From assembly GCF_049959315.1 (NCBI RefSeq), contig NZ_CP188201.1: a stretch of 64,000 bases of DNA; one strand, given 5' to 3'. The first letter of the stretch is position 1. Each line of letters opens with the position of its first letter. Shown one piece after another: positions 1-9,326 of the stretch. The position numbers and the translations under genes are program-made. The notes below the pieces were generated by a model. That model was not told where the DNA came from, made no database searches, and saw nothing but the letters and a program-made list of their open reading frames with translations. Origin of the DNA: Serratia proteamaculans_D (lineage in GTDB: Bacteria; Pseudomonadota; Gammaproteobacteria; Enterobacterales; Enterobacteriaceae).

Positions 1-2403
1 CTGGATCGCACCGGCAGTGACGTCACGCCCGGCACCCGGCCCGCGGATCACCAACGGGTTGTCGCGGTACCAGCGGCTTTCGATAGCGAACACGTTATCG
101 CACGGCAACAACGATGCCAGCGGATGTTCAGGCCGTACCGCTTCCACGCCGACTCGCGCCTTACCGTTGGCATCGAAACGCGCCACGTGGCGCAGCACCA
201 GCCCCATTTCACTGGCGGCCTCAAAACGTTGCAGCATCTGCTGGTTCAACGCATCGCCGTTTTCGAAGAACTGATCGACGGAGCCCTGTTCGGCCCCCGC
301 AGGCACCAGCGATTCGACTCGCACCTGATTCGGTTCAATATCGTAGCCCGCTTCTCGCGCCAGGATCACCAGCTTGCGCATCACGTCCTGGCCGGACAGG
401 TCAACCCGCGGATCCGGTTCGGTCAGCCCCTGCTGCCAGGCCTGATCCACCAGCTCGGTGAACGGCACCGTGCCATCGAACTGCAGGAACAGCCAGGAAA
501 GCGTGCCGGAAAAAATACCGCTAATCGCCAGAATGCTGTCGCCGCTGTCACGCAGGTCACGCACCGTATGGTTGACCGGCAGGCCGGCACCGACGGTCGC
601 GTTATACAGCCAGTGACGACCGGTTTTGGCGAAGGCATCACGAATTTGACGATAATTATCGCTGCACGATGCGCCCGCCAGCTTGTTGGCACTGATCACA
701 TGGAAGCCATAGCTGGCAAAATCCAGATACTGTTCGGCCAGTTCCTCACTGGCGGTCACGTCGAGCACCACCAGATCGTCGAACGGATGCGCACGCATCC
801 ACAGGAACAAGGACTCTTCGTCCAGCTCCTGTGCTTCGTCCTCAAAGAACGCCAGGGCGCGGCTGGCATCCAGCCCATCATAATTGAGCAGGCTGCGGCG
901 GCTGTCCACCACGCCCGCCAGGCTGAACTCAAAGCCGCTGCGGGCGGAAATATTTTTCTGCTCACGGGCAAACAGCTCCAGCCAGCGTGCGCCGATGTTG
1001 CCTTTACCGAACAGCACCAGGCCAATGCTTTTTTCGGCGCGGAACAGGGTCTGATGCAGGCCCTGGATCAGCAACGCAGTCGGCCCCTGACGCAGTACCG
1101 CGACCAGGCTGATACCGTCCTCGGCCTGCCAGATAAATTCTACCGGCTGGTCTTTCAACTGTTGATAGAAACGGTGACTGTGCAGCGGATTCTTGCAAAC
1201 GCCCGCGCCCACCAACGCCACCAGCGCCAGGCCTTCACGCAGCCGCAGTTCACCCGGTAATGCCGCATCCTGCAAGGTACGCAGCACGCTGTTCACCACT
1301 TCCGAGGTGTAGCACAGTTGAACCAGATTACGGTCAGGATGAATGCCGATCGCCAGCGGTTTGATTTGCGCGCGCTTAAGTACCAAATCCAGCTCTTTCT
1401 GCGCCAGTTTGAAGTCATGCTGGCTGGCAACGTTCAGCTCAATCAAACAGACGTCGTCATGGCTGGTGACAATCTTCGCGCCGGTGCCGGAAGCCAGCAC
1501 GCGTTCGATACGCGTTGAGCCTTGTTCCGGCTGATAGCTACAGCGCAGTTGCAGATCGATATCGCTGCCGGACACCGGCTGCAGGGTGCGAGTATGCAGC
1601 ACCGGTGCCGCCAGGCGAGCCAGTTCACTGGCTTCATCCAGACGCAGCAGTGGCAGCAGGCAGGCATCTTTTACCTTGCGTGGATCGGCGCTGTACACCC
1701 CGGCCACGTCGCTCCAAATGGTCACGCGCTCCGCACCGGCCAGCGCGCCGACCTGGGTAGCGGAATAGTCACTGCCGTTACGCCCCAACAGCACGGTTTC
1801 ACCGGCGTCGTTGCGTGAAATAAAGCCGGTCACCACCAGGCGTTTGCCCGGGTGCTGAGCCAGCAACTGTTGCAGCAATGGATAAGAGCGGCCCTCGTCA
1901 ACCTGGGGTTGAGCGGCACGTTCTGCGCGCAGGAAGTCACGCGCATCCAGCCAGGCGGCCTGCATATCCAGCTTGTTCAGTACCGCCGCCATCAGCCGCG
2001 CCGACCAAATCTCACCGTGCCCAACCACCTCGGCATAGACGGCGTCGTCGAGCTTTTCGTCCAGCAACACCGCCAGACGCTCCAGATCCTGAATAAATTC
2101 GGCGATCAACGGCTCGGCAGTTTCCGGTGGGAGCAGACCGCCAATCAATTCGCTGTGATAGCGACGCAGCGTCTGCTGAACCTGATGCGCAGAAAGGCGA
2201 TCGCTTTGACTGAGCTTCAGCCAGCTAATCAGTTGGTTGGTGGTGCTGCCGGCAGCCGATACCACCATCATGTCACCCGGTTGGCTGTATTCGGCCATGA
2301 TCCCGGCCACCCGCAGATAACACTTCACGTCCGCCAGGCTGCTGCCGCCAAACTTGTGTAGTTGACGCCCGCTCACCGGCCCTGCTACCGCAATTGCATT
2401 CAT
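1..2403 (-). CDS. metL: Bifunctional aspartokinase II / homoserine dehydrogenase II, 3' end cut by window
   Basis: The enzyme catalyses the first step (aspartate phosphorylation) and third step (aspartate semialdehyde reduction) of methionine/threonine synthesis in the cytoplasm. The frame is open for all 801 codons from ATG at 2403 to base 1. The N-terminus carries the aspartokinase KFGGSS motif at about residue 17, and the last residues visible (RDVTAGAIQ) match the C-terminal end of MetL. Only about 10 codons should lie outside the window, given the usual length of about 810 residues. A strong GAGGTAAG ribosome site precedes the ATG. The gene starts 2 bp after the metB stop, so metBL is one operon, presumably repressed by MetJ through the operators upstream of metB. 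Confidence 0.96.
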   Translation of the reverse strand, partial: MNAIAVAGPVSGRQLHKFGGSSLADVKCYLRVAGIMAEYSQPGDMMVVSAAGSTTNQLISWLKLSQSDRLSAHQVQQTLRRYHSELIGGLLPPETAEPLIAEFIQDLERLAVLLDEKLDDAVYAEVVGHGEIWSARLMAAVLNKLDMQAAWLDARDFLRAERAAQPQVDEGRSYPLLQQLLAQHPGKRLVVTGFISRNDAGETVLLGRNGSDYSATQVGALAGAERVTIWSDVAGVYSADPRKVKDACLLPLLRLDEASELARLAAPVLHTRTLQPVSGSDIDLQLRCSYQPEQGSTRIERVLASGTGAKIVTSHDDVCLIELNVASQHDFKLAQKELDLVLKRAQIKPLAIGIHPDRNLVQLCYTSEVVNSVLRTLQDAALPGELRLREGLALVALVGAGVCKNPLHSHRFYQQLKDQPVEFIWQAEDGISLVAVLRQGPTALLIQGLHQTLFRAEKSIGLVLFGKGNIGARWLELFAREQKNISARSGFEFSLAGVVDSRRSLLNYDGLDASRALAFFEDEAQELDEESLFLWMRAHPFDDLVVLDVTASEELAEQYLDFASYGFHVISANKLAGASCSDNYRQIRDAFAKTGRHWLYNATVGAGLPVNHTVRDLRDSGDSILAISGIFSGTLSWLFLQFDGTVPFTELVDQAWQQGLTEPDPRVDLSGQDVMRKLVILAREAGYDIEPNQVRVESLVPAGAEQGSVDQFFENGDALNQQMLQRFEAASEMGLVLRHVARFDANGKARVGVEAVRPEHPLASLLPCDNVFAIESRWYRDNPLVIRGPGAGRDVTAGAIQ

Positions 2404-2405
2404 GC

Positions 2406-3566
2406 TTACCTCGTTGCCGCCGCCTGGAAGGCTCGTTCCAGATCGGCAATCAAATCTTCACTGTCTTCAATACCCACGGAGATACGCAGCAGGCTCTCGG
2501 AAATACCGGCCGCCGCACGGGCTTCTGCCGCCATACCTGCGTGGGTCATGGTCGCTGCATGCGAGATCAGGCTTTCTACGCCGCCCAGGGATTCTGCCAG
2601 AGTAAACAGCTCAAGGGCAGACAGAAAACGACGCAGTAGCGCTTCATCACCGTCCAGTTCAAAGCTGAGCATCGCCCCAAAGCCGCGTTGCTGACGACGT
2701 GCAATCTCGTGCCCAGGGTTCTGAGGCAGAGAAGGATGATACAGCTTTTTCACCAAGGGTTGCTGCTGTAAATAACTGACAATCGCATCGGCGTTTTGTT
2801 GCGCGGCCTTAATACGCGGCGACAGCGTGCGCATGCCGCGCAGCAGTAAATAGCTGTCGAACGCGCCACCGGTCACACCGATATTATTGGCCCACCACGC
2901 CAATTCCACCGCCAGATCTTTGTCTTTGGCAATCACCGCGCCGGCCACCACGTCGGAATGGCCATTGAGGTATTTGGTACAGGAATGCACCACCAAATCG
3001 GCACCCAGCCCAATCGGCTGCTGGAGCGCCGGGCTGAGGAAGGTGTTGTCCACCACCGTCAACGCCCCCACGGCGTGTGCCGCATCGCAAATCGCCGCAA
3101 TATCTACCACGCGCAGCAGCGGATTGCTGGGGCTTTCAATCAGCACCAACTTGGGCTTTTGCGCCAGCGCCTGCTGCAATGCTTCTTCATTCCCCTGATC
3201 GACAAACAGCACGCGGTAAGCGCCACGCTTGCTCAGGCTGTCGAACAGGCGATAGCTGCCACCATAGCAATCATGCGGTGCCACCAGCAGATCGCCGGGT
3301 TGCAGGAATACCGTGGTCACCAGGTGGATTGCCGACATCCCGCTGCTGGTCATCACCGCACCGGCGCCGCCTTCCAGTTCTGCCAGCGCACGCTGGACCA
3401 CGTCACGCGTCGGGTTACCGCGACGTGAGTAGTCATGAGCACGAGGCTGGTTGAAGTCGGTGAAATTATAGGTGCTGGAAAGGTGGATCGGCGGGACAAC
3501 GCAGCCGTACTGTTCGTCATCGTTCAGGCCGCTACGTACGGCAATCGTGGCAGGTTTACGCGTCAT
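2406..3566 (-). CDS. metB: Cystathionine gamma-synthase
   Basis: A 386-residue PLP enzyme that joins O-succinylhomoserine and cysteine into cystathionine in methionine synthesis. The N-terminus (MTRKPATIAVRSGLN), the SRRGNPTRD segment and the PLP-lysine segment SCTKYLNGHSD near residue 195 are typical of the Cys/Met metabolism PLP family; the length equals that of E. coli MetB. The start is supported by GAGAG just upstream. It is divergent from metJ with four met boxes in between, and metL follows after 2 bp. Confidence 0.97.
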   Translation of the reverse strand: MTRKPATIAVRSGLNDDEQYGCVVPPIHLSSTYNFTDFNQPRAHDYSRRGNPTRDVVQRALAELEGGAGAVMTSSGMSAIHLVTTVFLQPGDLLVAPHDCYGGSYRLFDSLSKRGAYRVLFVDQGNEEALQQALAQKPKLVLIESPSNPLLRVVDIAAICDAAHAVGALTVVDNTFLSPALQQPIGLGADLVVHSCTKYLNGHSDVVAGAVIAKDKDLAVELAWWANNIGVTGGAFDSYLLLRGMRTLSPRIKAAQQNADAIVSYLQQQPLVKKLYHPSLPQNPGHEIARRQQRGFGAMLSFELDGDEALLRRFLSALELFTLAESLGGVESLISHAATMTHAGMAAEARAAAGISESLLRISVGIEDSEDLIADLERAFQAAATR

Positions 3567-3627
3567 AGGGTCTCTCGGCTCTCGGGATTGGGATGAATGA
3601 GGCCTAAAGATTAATCGCAGCGAGGAT

Positions 3628-3659
3628 AGACGTCAATACATCTGGACATCTAAACTTCT
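3628..3659. promoter_or_regulatory. Four tandem MetJ operator repeats (met boxes)
   Basis: Four contiguous 8-bp units read AGACGTCA, ATACATCT, GGACATCT and AAACTTCT against the MetJ consensus AGACGTCT. They lie in the metB-metJ divergent intergenic region (3567-3883, 317 bp, otherwise gene-free). Tandem 8-mers let SAM-bound MetJ dimers bind cooperatively, so this array should repress metBL and probably metJ itself. The first unit differs from consensus at one base, the outer ones more. Confidence 0.9.
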
Positions 3660-3883
3660 TTGCGTATAGATTGAGCAAAAGCCTAATACCCGCTAAAATT
3701 ATGCCAGTTTTAGATGACGATACGATGTTAACCCGGAATGCATAGGCGACGCCTATTGATCGTCCGCATTCAGTGACCCTGGTCGCGTAAAATTGACATT
3801 TATTTAGTGAGAACAGTGAAGATCGGGCATAATTGGCCGGTTTTTAGAATTTTGTAATTTTTCTGACAATTTTAAGGTGTCCC

Positions 3884-4201
3884 ATGGCTGAGTGGAACGG
3901 CGAGTATGTCAGCCCTTACGCTGAACACGGTAAAAAAAGCGAGCAAGTAAAAAAAATCACGGTATCCATTCCGCTGAAGGTCCTGAAAATCCTTACCGAT
4001 GAACGGACGCGTCGCCAGGTGAATAACCTGCGCCATGCCACCAACAGCGAATTGCTGTGCGAAGCATTTCTGCACGCCTTTACCGGCCAGCCGCTGCCGA
4101 ACGACGAAGACCTGCGCAAAGAACGCAGCGATGAAATCCCGGAAGCCGCGAAACTGCTGATGCGTGAATTGGGTGTGGATCCCGATACCTGGGAATACTA
4201 A
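3884..4201 (+). CDS. metJ: Methionine repressor MetJ
   Basis: A 105-residue ribbon-helix-helix repressor that uses S-adenosylmethionine as corepressor. The beta-strand segment KKITVSIPLKVLKILTDERTRRQ (about residues 22-44) is the DNA-binding ribbon and first helix of MetJ, and the total length is that of the family. AAGGTG precedes the ATG. It is divergent from metB across the met-box array and ends in a bidirectional terminator facing rpmE. Codon usage and composition resemble the neighbours. Confidence 0.98.
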   Translation: MAEWNGEYVSPYAEHGKKSEQVKKITVSIPLKVLKILTDERTRRQVNNLRHATNSELLCEAFLHAFTGQPLPNDEDLRKERSDEIPEAAKLLMRELGVDPDTWEY

Positions 4202-4237
4202 GCGCCGGTCTGCACTTGCTTGCAGACGGTAGAAACG

Positions 4238-4263
4238 AAAAAAGGCGCCGAAGGCGCCTTTTT
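4238..4263. terminator. Bidirectional terminator between metJ and rpmE
   Basis: Perfect hairpin with arms AAAGGCGCC and GGCGCCTTT, loop GAA, flanked by A-run and T-run so that it can work for both converging genes (metJ stop 4201, rpmE stop 4283). Confidence 0.9.
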
Positions 4264-4282
4264 CATCTGACGATAAGAAATC

Positions 4283-4498
4283 TTATTTCTTAGCGCCTGG
4301 CACGCTGAAACGCTTGTTGAAGCGGTCAACGCGGCCACCAGTAGCAACATCACGCTGCTTGCCAGTGTAGAACGGGTGGCATTCGCCACAAACGTCCAGG
4401 TTCAGATCGTGACCCACTGTAGAGCGGATTTTGATCACGTTACCGCAAGAGCAGTTAGCAGTAACTTCTTCGTATTTTGGGTGGATACCTTGTTTCAT
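4283..4498 (-). CDS. rpmE: 50S ribosomal protein L31 (zinc-binding form)
   Basis: A 71-residue ribosomal protein of the large subunit. The four cysteines C16, C18, C37 and C40 (CSCG ... CGECH) are those of the zinc-containing C+ form of L31, which is normally replaced by the zinc-free paralogue YkgM under zinc starvation. A GAGG site precedes the ATG. The roughly 100-bp leader (4499-4600) could carry the L31 autoregulatory structure reported for E. coli, but I did not fold it. Confidence 0.97.
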   Translation of the reverse strand: MKQGIHPKYEEVTANCSCGNVIKIRSTVGHDLNLDVCGECHPFYTGKQRDVATGGRVDRFNKRFSVPGAKK

Positions 4499-4697
4499 GG
4501 GAAACCTCAGTTAAGGCCGTGTCGCTATCCAGCCCTGTTTCGCCAGACACCACACGTGGTTGATAAAGAATTTGGTATCGAATTATACCAAAGGCGGCAA
4601 ATTATACAGAAATTAAAAATGCCGCGCAATCGGAACCGTACATTTGCCGATGCGCAGTGTAAACTGATGGACTATTTTTTTCACTCTGGATGACCCC

Positions 4698-6893
4698 ATG
4701 CCTGTTGTTCACGTTGCTTTGCCGGTCCCCCTCGCCCGCACCTTCGACTATCTGCTGCCGCAGGGCCTGCAGCCGGCGGTCGGCGCGCGCGTAGGTGTGC
4801 CCTGGGGCAAGCAACGGGCGATCGGCATCGTCACCGGCTGCAGCGAAACCAGCGAATTGCCGCTGGACAAGCTCAAACCCATCGACAGCGTTCTCGACAA
4901 CGCCTCGCTGTTCTCCCCCAGCCTGTGGCGCATTCTGCGTTGGGCCAGCGACTATTACCATTACCCGATCGGTGAAGTGCTGTTCCACGCGTTGCCTATC
5001 CTGCTGCGCCAGGGAAAACCGGCTGAAACGGCGCCGCTGTGGCAGTGGTTCGCTACCGAACAGGGCCGCGCTACGCTGCCGGAAAGCCTGAAACGCGCGC
5101 CCAAGCAGCAGCAAGCGCTGGCCGCATTGCTGCAACGTCCGGTCTATCGCCATCAGGTCAGTGAACTGGAATTAACCGAGAGCGCTTTGCAGGCATTGCG
5201 CGCCAAGGGGCTGGTCGATTTACGGGCACAGACGGTGGCCACGCAGGACTGGCGGCCCGGTTTTGAAGTACTGGGCGAACGGCTGCGGCTGAACACCGAA
5301 CAGGCGACCGCCGTGGGTGCCATTCGCAGCGAAGACGAGCAGTTCGCCACCTGGCTGTTGGCCGGGGTCACGGGTTCCGGCAAGACCGAGGTTTATCTCA
5401 GCGTACTGGAAAACATCCTGGCGAAGGGCAAACAGGCATTGGTACTGGTGCCGGAAATCGGCCTGACGCCGCAGACCATTGCCCGTTTTCGTGAACGTTT
5501 TAACGCCCCGGTGGAAGTGCTGCACTCCGGCCTTAACGACAGTGAACGGCTGGCAGTCTGGCTGCGCGCCCGCAGCGGCGAGGCGGCGATCGTTATCGGC
5601 ACCCGCTCGGCGCTGTTTACGCCGTTTTCACGCCTGGGCGTGATCATCATCGACGAAGAACACGACAGCTCATATAAACAGCAGGAAGGCTGGCGCTACC
5701 ACGCCCGCGATCTGGCGGTATTCCGTGCCCGCGAGGAAAACATCCCAATGGTCATGGGCACCGCCACACCGGCACTGGAAACGCTGCACAATGTGCAACT
5801 GGGTAAATATCGCCAGCTCAAACTCACCCAGCGTGCGGGCAATGCCAAACCGGCGACTCAACACCTGATCGATCTGAAAGGCCTGCCGCTGAAGGTGGGT
5901 CTTTCGCAGCCGTTGCTGAAAAGCATGCAGCACCATTTGAAGGCCGGTAATCAGGTGATGCTGTTTCTTAACCGGCGCGGCTACGCACCGGCGCTGTTGT
6001 GCCACGAGTGCGGCTGGATCGCCGAGTGTCAGCGTTGCGATCATTACTACACCTTTCACCAGAATCATCGTCAACTGCGCTGCCACCACTGTGACAGCCA
6101 GCGTCCGGTGCCCCACCAGTGCCCACAGTGCGGCTCGACTCATCTGGTGTCGGTCGGCGTCGGCACAGAACAGTTGGAACATGAACTGGCGCCACTGTTC
6201 CCGGAAACACCGATCACCCGTATCGATCGCGACACCACCAGCCGCAAAGGCTCGCTGGAAAAGCATCTGGCGGATATTCACCGCGGCGGCTCGCGCATTT
6301 TGATCGGTACCCAGATGCTGGCCAAGGGTCACCATTTCCCGGATGTGACGCTGGTAGCCCTGCTGGATGTCGACGGCGCCCTGTTCTCGGCCGACTTCCG
6401 TTCCGCCGAGCGCTTTGCCCAGTTGTATACCCAGGTCTCCGGCCGCGCCGGCCGTGCCGGTAAACCTGGAGAGGTCTTGTTGCAGACTCACCATCCGGAA
6501 CACCCACTGCTGCAAATTCTGCTGCAACAGGGTTACGACGCCTTTGCCAAACAGACGTTGGCGGAGCGCAACAGCGTGTTCCTGCCGCCCTATACCAGCC
6601 ATATCATCGTGCGTTCGGAAGATCACGATAACCAGCAGGCTCCTCAGTTCCTGCAGCAACTGCGCAATCTGCTGGAAGCCAGCCCGCTGAAAGACGACTC
6701 GCTATGGGTGATGGGGCCAGTCCCGGCGCTGCAGTCGAAACGCGGCGGTCGTTTCCGCTGGCAACTGCTGCTGCAACACCCTTCCCGGCGGGTACTGCAA
6801 CAGTTAATGAAGAGCTCCCTGCCACTGGTCGGCACCCTGCCACAGGCACGTAAGGTGAAATGGACGCTGGATATCGATCCGATAGACAGCTGA
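4698..6893 (+). CDS. priA: Primosomal replication-restart helicase PriA
   Basis: A 731-residue superfamily-2 helicase that reloads the replisome at stalled forks. Visible features: N-terminal 3'BD (MPVVHVALPVPLARTFDYLLP), Walker A GVTGSGKT at 223-230, DEEH box, and the zinc-binding insert with eight cysteines in CHECG/CQRC/CHHC/CPQC pairs around residues 435-480. Length matches E. coli PriA (732). It is divergently arranged with rpmE and is followed by cytR, as in other Enterobacterales. Confidence 0.98.
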   Translation: MPVVHVALPVPLARTFDYLLPQGLQPAVGARVGVPWGKQRAIGIVTGCSETSELPLDKLKPIDSVLDNASLFSPSLWRILRWASDYYHYPIGEVLFHALPILLRQGKPAETAPLWQWFATEQGRATLPESLKRAPKQQQALAALLQRPVYRHQVSELELTESALQALRAKGLVDLRAQTVATQDWRPGFEVLGERLRLNTEQATAVGAIRSEDEQFATWLLAGVTGSGKTEVYLSVLENILAKGKQALVLVPEIGLTPQTIARFRERFNAPVEVLHSGLNDSERLAVWLRARSGEAAIVIGTRSALFTPFSRLGVIIIDEEHDSSYKQQEGWRYHARDLAVFRAREENIPMVMGTATPALETLHNVQLGKYRQLKLTQRAGNAKPATQHLIDLKGLPLKVGLSQPLLKSMQHHLKAGNQVMLFLNRRGYAPALLCHECGWIAECQRCDHYYTFHQNHRQLRCHHCDSQRPVPHQCPQCGSTHLVSVGVGTEQLEHELAPLFPETPITRIDRDTTSRKGSLEKHLADIHRGGSRILIGTQMLAKGHHFPDVTLVALLDVDGALFSADFRSAERFAQLYTQVSGRAGRAGKPGEVLLQTHHPEHPLLQILLQQGYDAFAKQTLAERNSVFLPPYTSHIIVRSEDHDNQQAPQFLQQLRNLLEASPLKDDSLWVMGPVPALQSKRGGRFRWQLLLQHPSRRVLQQLMKSSLPLVGTLPQARKVKWTLDIDPIDS

Positions 6894-7182
6894 ACCCAGA
6901 AAAGTCTGATTCAGTTGATCCAATGCAAACGTTTACCCTTGAAATTGCGAGCGAACGCTAAAAAACCTTCCCAGGTCACACTTTTTATGCAAATTAGGTA
7001 ACAAAGGCAGGACATATTCTGTTTAGAATAACTGCGAAGGCAATTTTGTCACCTCTTGCAGGACAGTGACGGAATGTTTGAGCGCGGATGGCGCTAAATG
7101 ATAACAACACCACCGCACGCCAGAATTTGTGAGCAAACTGAAGTCGTCGCGTTGGCATGGGGCTAACGCAAGGAGAAAGGCG

Positions 7183-8211
7183 TTGGAACACAAGAAAGAA
7201 TTATCCATGGCAACCATGAAAGACGTTGCCGAAATGGCGGGCGTTTCAACGGCAACCGTGTCGCGTGCGCTGATGAACCCGGAAAAGGTGTCAACGCCGA
7301 CGCGTCAGAAAGTGGAACAGGCCGTACTGGCCGTGGGCTATTCTCCTCATGCCCTCTCACGCAATATCAAGCGTAACGAATCCCGGACTATCCTGGTGAT
7401 CGTCCCCGACATTTGCGATCCGTTTTTCGCCGATGTGATCCAGGGGATCGAGCAAACCGCCGCACAACAGGGCTACCTGGTGCTGATTGGCGACTGCGCT
7501 CAGCAAAACCAGCAGGAACGCACCTTCGTCAATCTGATCATCACCAAACAAATCGATGGCATGCTGCTGCTCGGCTCCAACCTGCCGTTCGACGCCAGCA
7601 AGGAAGAGCAGCGCAACCTGCCGCCGATGGTGATGGCCAACGAGTTTGCTCCGGAGCTGGAACTGCCGACGGTGCACATCGATAACCTGACCGCCGCCTT
7701 CGAAGCCGTACATTATTTACATCAGCTCGGCCACCAGCAAATCGCCTGTGTCGCCGGGCCGGAGCAGATGCCGCTCAGCCACTATCGCCTGCAAGGTTAC
7801 ATTCAGGCGCTACGTCGTAATGGCATTACCGTCGAAAGCAGCTATATTACCCGGGGTGATTTCACCTACGAAGCTGGCGCAGAGGCGCTGGCAACGTTGA
7901 TGGCACAGCCAAAACCGCCGACGGCAGTGTTCTGCCACAGTGACGTAATGGCAATCGGCGTGCTGTCACAGGCGAAAAAGATGGGGCTGCGGGTACCGCA
8001 GGACCTTTCTATCATCGGCTTTGACGACATCAAACTGGCGCAGTATTGCGATCCACCGTTAACCACCGTGGCTCAACCGCGCTACCAGATTGGCCAGCAG
8101 GCAATGTTATTGCTGTTGGAGCAGCTACACGGGCAGACCGTGGCAAGCGGCTCCCGGCTATTGGACAGTGAATTGATTATCAGAGGCAGCACCGCTGCCC
8201 CGAAACGCTAG
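7183..8211 (+). CDS. cytR: LacI-family transcriptional repressor CytR
   Basis: A 342-residue repressor of nucleoside uptake and catabolism genes, induced by cytidine and acting together with CRP. The N-terminal helix-turn-helix (MKDVAEMAGVSTATVSRALMNP) and the sugar-binding-like core (VIVPDICDPFF, GIEQTAAQQGYLVLIGD) are close to E. coli CytR (341 aa). I chose TTG at 7183 because AAGGAG at 7170-7175 sits seven bases upstream; an upstream start at 7129 lacks such a site and would add residues not seen in the family. The 289-bp region 6894-7182 presumably holds its promoter; no clear CRP site was recognised. Confidence 0.93.
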   Translation: MEHKKELSMATMKDVAEMAGVSTATVSRALMNPEKVSTPTRQKVEQAVLAVGYSPHALSRNIKRNESRTILVIVPDICDPFFADVIQGIEQTAAQQGYLVLIGDCAQQNQQERTFVNLIITKQIDGMLLLGSNLPFDASKEEQRNLPPMVMANEFAPELELPTVHIDNLTAAFEAVHYLHQLGHQQIACVAGPEQMPLSHYRLQGYIQALRRNGITVESSYITRGDFTYEAGAEALATLMAQPKPPTAVFCHSDVMAIGVLSQAKKMGLRVPQDLSIIGFDDIKLAQYCDPPLTTVAQPRYQIGQQAMLLLLEQLHGQTVASGSRLLDSELIIRGSTAAPKR

Positions 8212-8276
8212 TCAAATATTTTAGGGTTCAGTAACATGACGGACTTATCCCCTCATCAGGACACAGCGGAATAATA

Positions 8277-9224
8277 GTGGCACAAAAAGACTATGTAAGC
8301 CGTGGGCGCGCAGCAGGAGCTAAGCGTAAAACCCCCAGCCGTAAAAAACGCAGTTCTCCGAAGGTTTCCAAAACCGTGTTGGCGTTGGCCGTCGCACTTC
8401 TGGTTGTCTTTATCGGTGGCCTCTATTTCATTACGCACAACAAGCCGGATGACGCGCCGCTGCTGCCTGTGCACAGCACTCGTCCAGGTAACGGCTTGCC
8501 GCCGAAACCGGAAGAACGCTGGCGCTACATCAAAGAGCTGGAGAATCGTCAGATTGGCGTGCAAACCCCAACCGAGCCTACGGCAGGCGGTGAAGCCAAC
8601 TCCAAGACTCAGCTGACTGCGGAACAGCGCCAACTGCTGGATCAAATGCAGGCGGATATGCAACAACGCCCGACACAGCTCAATGAAGTGCCGTATAACG
8701 ACCCTTCACAGGCCGCTGCACGTAGCCGTCAGCAACAGCAACAGGTGCAACAACAGCAGATTCAGCAGCAACAGGTGCAGCAACCACCAGTGACTCAACC
8801 GCGTAACCCGTTTAACAACGGCGCGACGACAGCACCGGTACAGCAGCCGACTCAGCCGAAGCCACAACCCAAGCCGCAGCCGGTAACGCAGCCGCCGGTG
8901 CAGGTTAAGCATCCAGAGCCGAAACCGCAGCCGAAACCGGAAACCAAACCGGAAGTGGCACAGGAAACGGCCAAGCAGGAAACCAAGCCAGAGTCGAAGC
9001 AAAAGTGGATGGTGCAGTGTGGCTCGTTCCGCGCAACCGATCAGGCAGAATCAGTGCGTGCGCGCCTGGCGTTTGAAGGTATCGAAAGCCGTATCACCGC
9101 CGGCGGCGGCTGGAATCGTGTGGTGCTCGGCCCTTACAGCAGCCGGGCTGCTGCGGACAAAACCCTGTCGCGCCTGAAGGGCGTAGGCATGTCAAGTTGC
9201 ATTCCCCTCTCCGTTGGGGGTTGA
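8277..9224 (+). CDS. ftsN: Cell division protein FtsN
   Basis: A 315-residue bitopic inner-membrane protein that triggers septal peptidoglycan synthesis at the divisome. Visible: short basic cytoplasmic tail starting MAQKDYVSRG, one membrane helix (about 38-58, ending FIGGLYFITHN), a long periplasmic linker rich in Q and P (about 140-240, including PKPQPKPQP repeats), and a C-terminal SPOR domain from about 241 (KWMVQCGSFRATDQ) with two cysteines likely to pair. The start codon is GTG. The linker is low-complexity and longer than in some relatives. Confidence 0.95.
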   Translation: MAQKDYVSRGRAAGAKRKTPSRKKRSSPKVSKTVLALAVALLVVFIGGLYFITHNKPDDAPLLPVHSTRPGNGLPPKPEERWRYIKELENRQIGVQTPTEPTAGGEANSKTQLTAEQRQLLDQMQADMQQRPTQLNEVPYNDPSQAAARSRQQQQQVQQQQIQQQQVQQPPVTQPRNPFNNGATTAPVQQPTQPKPQPKPQPVTQPPVQVKHPEPKPQPKPETKPEVAQETAKQETKPESKQKWMVQCGSFRATDQAESVRARLAFEGIESRITAGGGWNRVVLGPYSSRAAADKTLSRLKGVGMSSCIPLSVGG

Positions 9225-9248
9225 AAAGCTTCAATCCCCCCCCATCTA
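9220..9248 (+). promoter_or_regulatory. Putative sigma-32 heat-shock promoter of hslVU
   Basis: GTTGAAA (9220-9226) and CCCCATCTA (9240-9248) separated by 13 bp match the sigma-32 consensus CTTGAAA / CCCCATNTA closely. It overlaps the last codons of ftsN and lies about 80 bp before hslV, whose E. coli homologue is a heat-shock operon. Confidence 0.85.
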
Positions 9249-9260
9249 TACTCTCAATAT

Positions 9261-9297
9261 GCCTCGTAGTGTCTGCGCAAGCAGATACTGCGAGGGC
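9261..9297 (+). ncRNA. 5'-UTR stem-loop of hslVU mRNA with GCAA tetraloop
   Basis: Arms 9261-9276 and 9281-9297 pair almost completely (about 16 bp with two G-U wobbles and a bulge near the base), closed by a GNRA tetraloop GCAA at 9277-9280. It lies between the sigma-32 promoter and hslV and is not followed by a T-run, so it is a leader structure, not a terminator. A stabilising 5' stem-loop has been described for hslVU mRNA in E. coli as I recall. Confidence 0.75.
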
Positions 9298-9326
9298 TTC
9301 TTTCCGTCTTCAACGAGGGTCTGCTC

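Noticed and set aside
124..1260. Long plus-strand reading frame opposite metL
   Set aside because: It is antisense to a clear MetL frame, lacks a plausible ribosome site and resembles no family; GC-rich coding DNA often leaves open antisense frames.
5670..6659. 329-codon minus-strand frame opposite priA
   Set aside because: Lies wholly inside the helicase core of priA and shows no domain or signal of its own.
8726..8810. CAG/CAA-rich DNA repeat in ftsN
   Set aside because: It encodes the low-complexity Q-rich periplasmic linker; irregular codons and no tandem unit, so not an independent repeat element.
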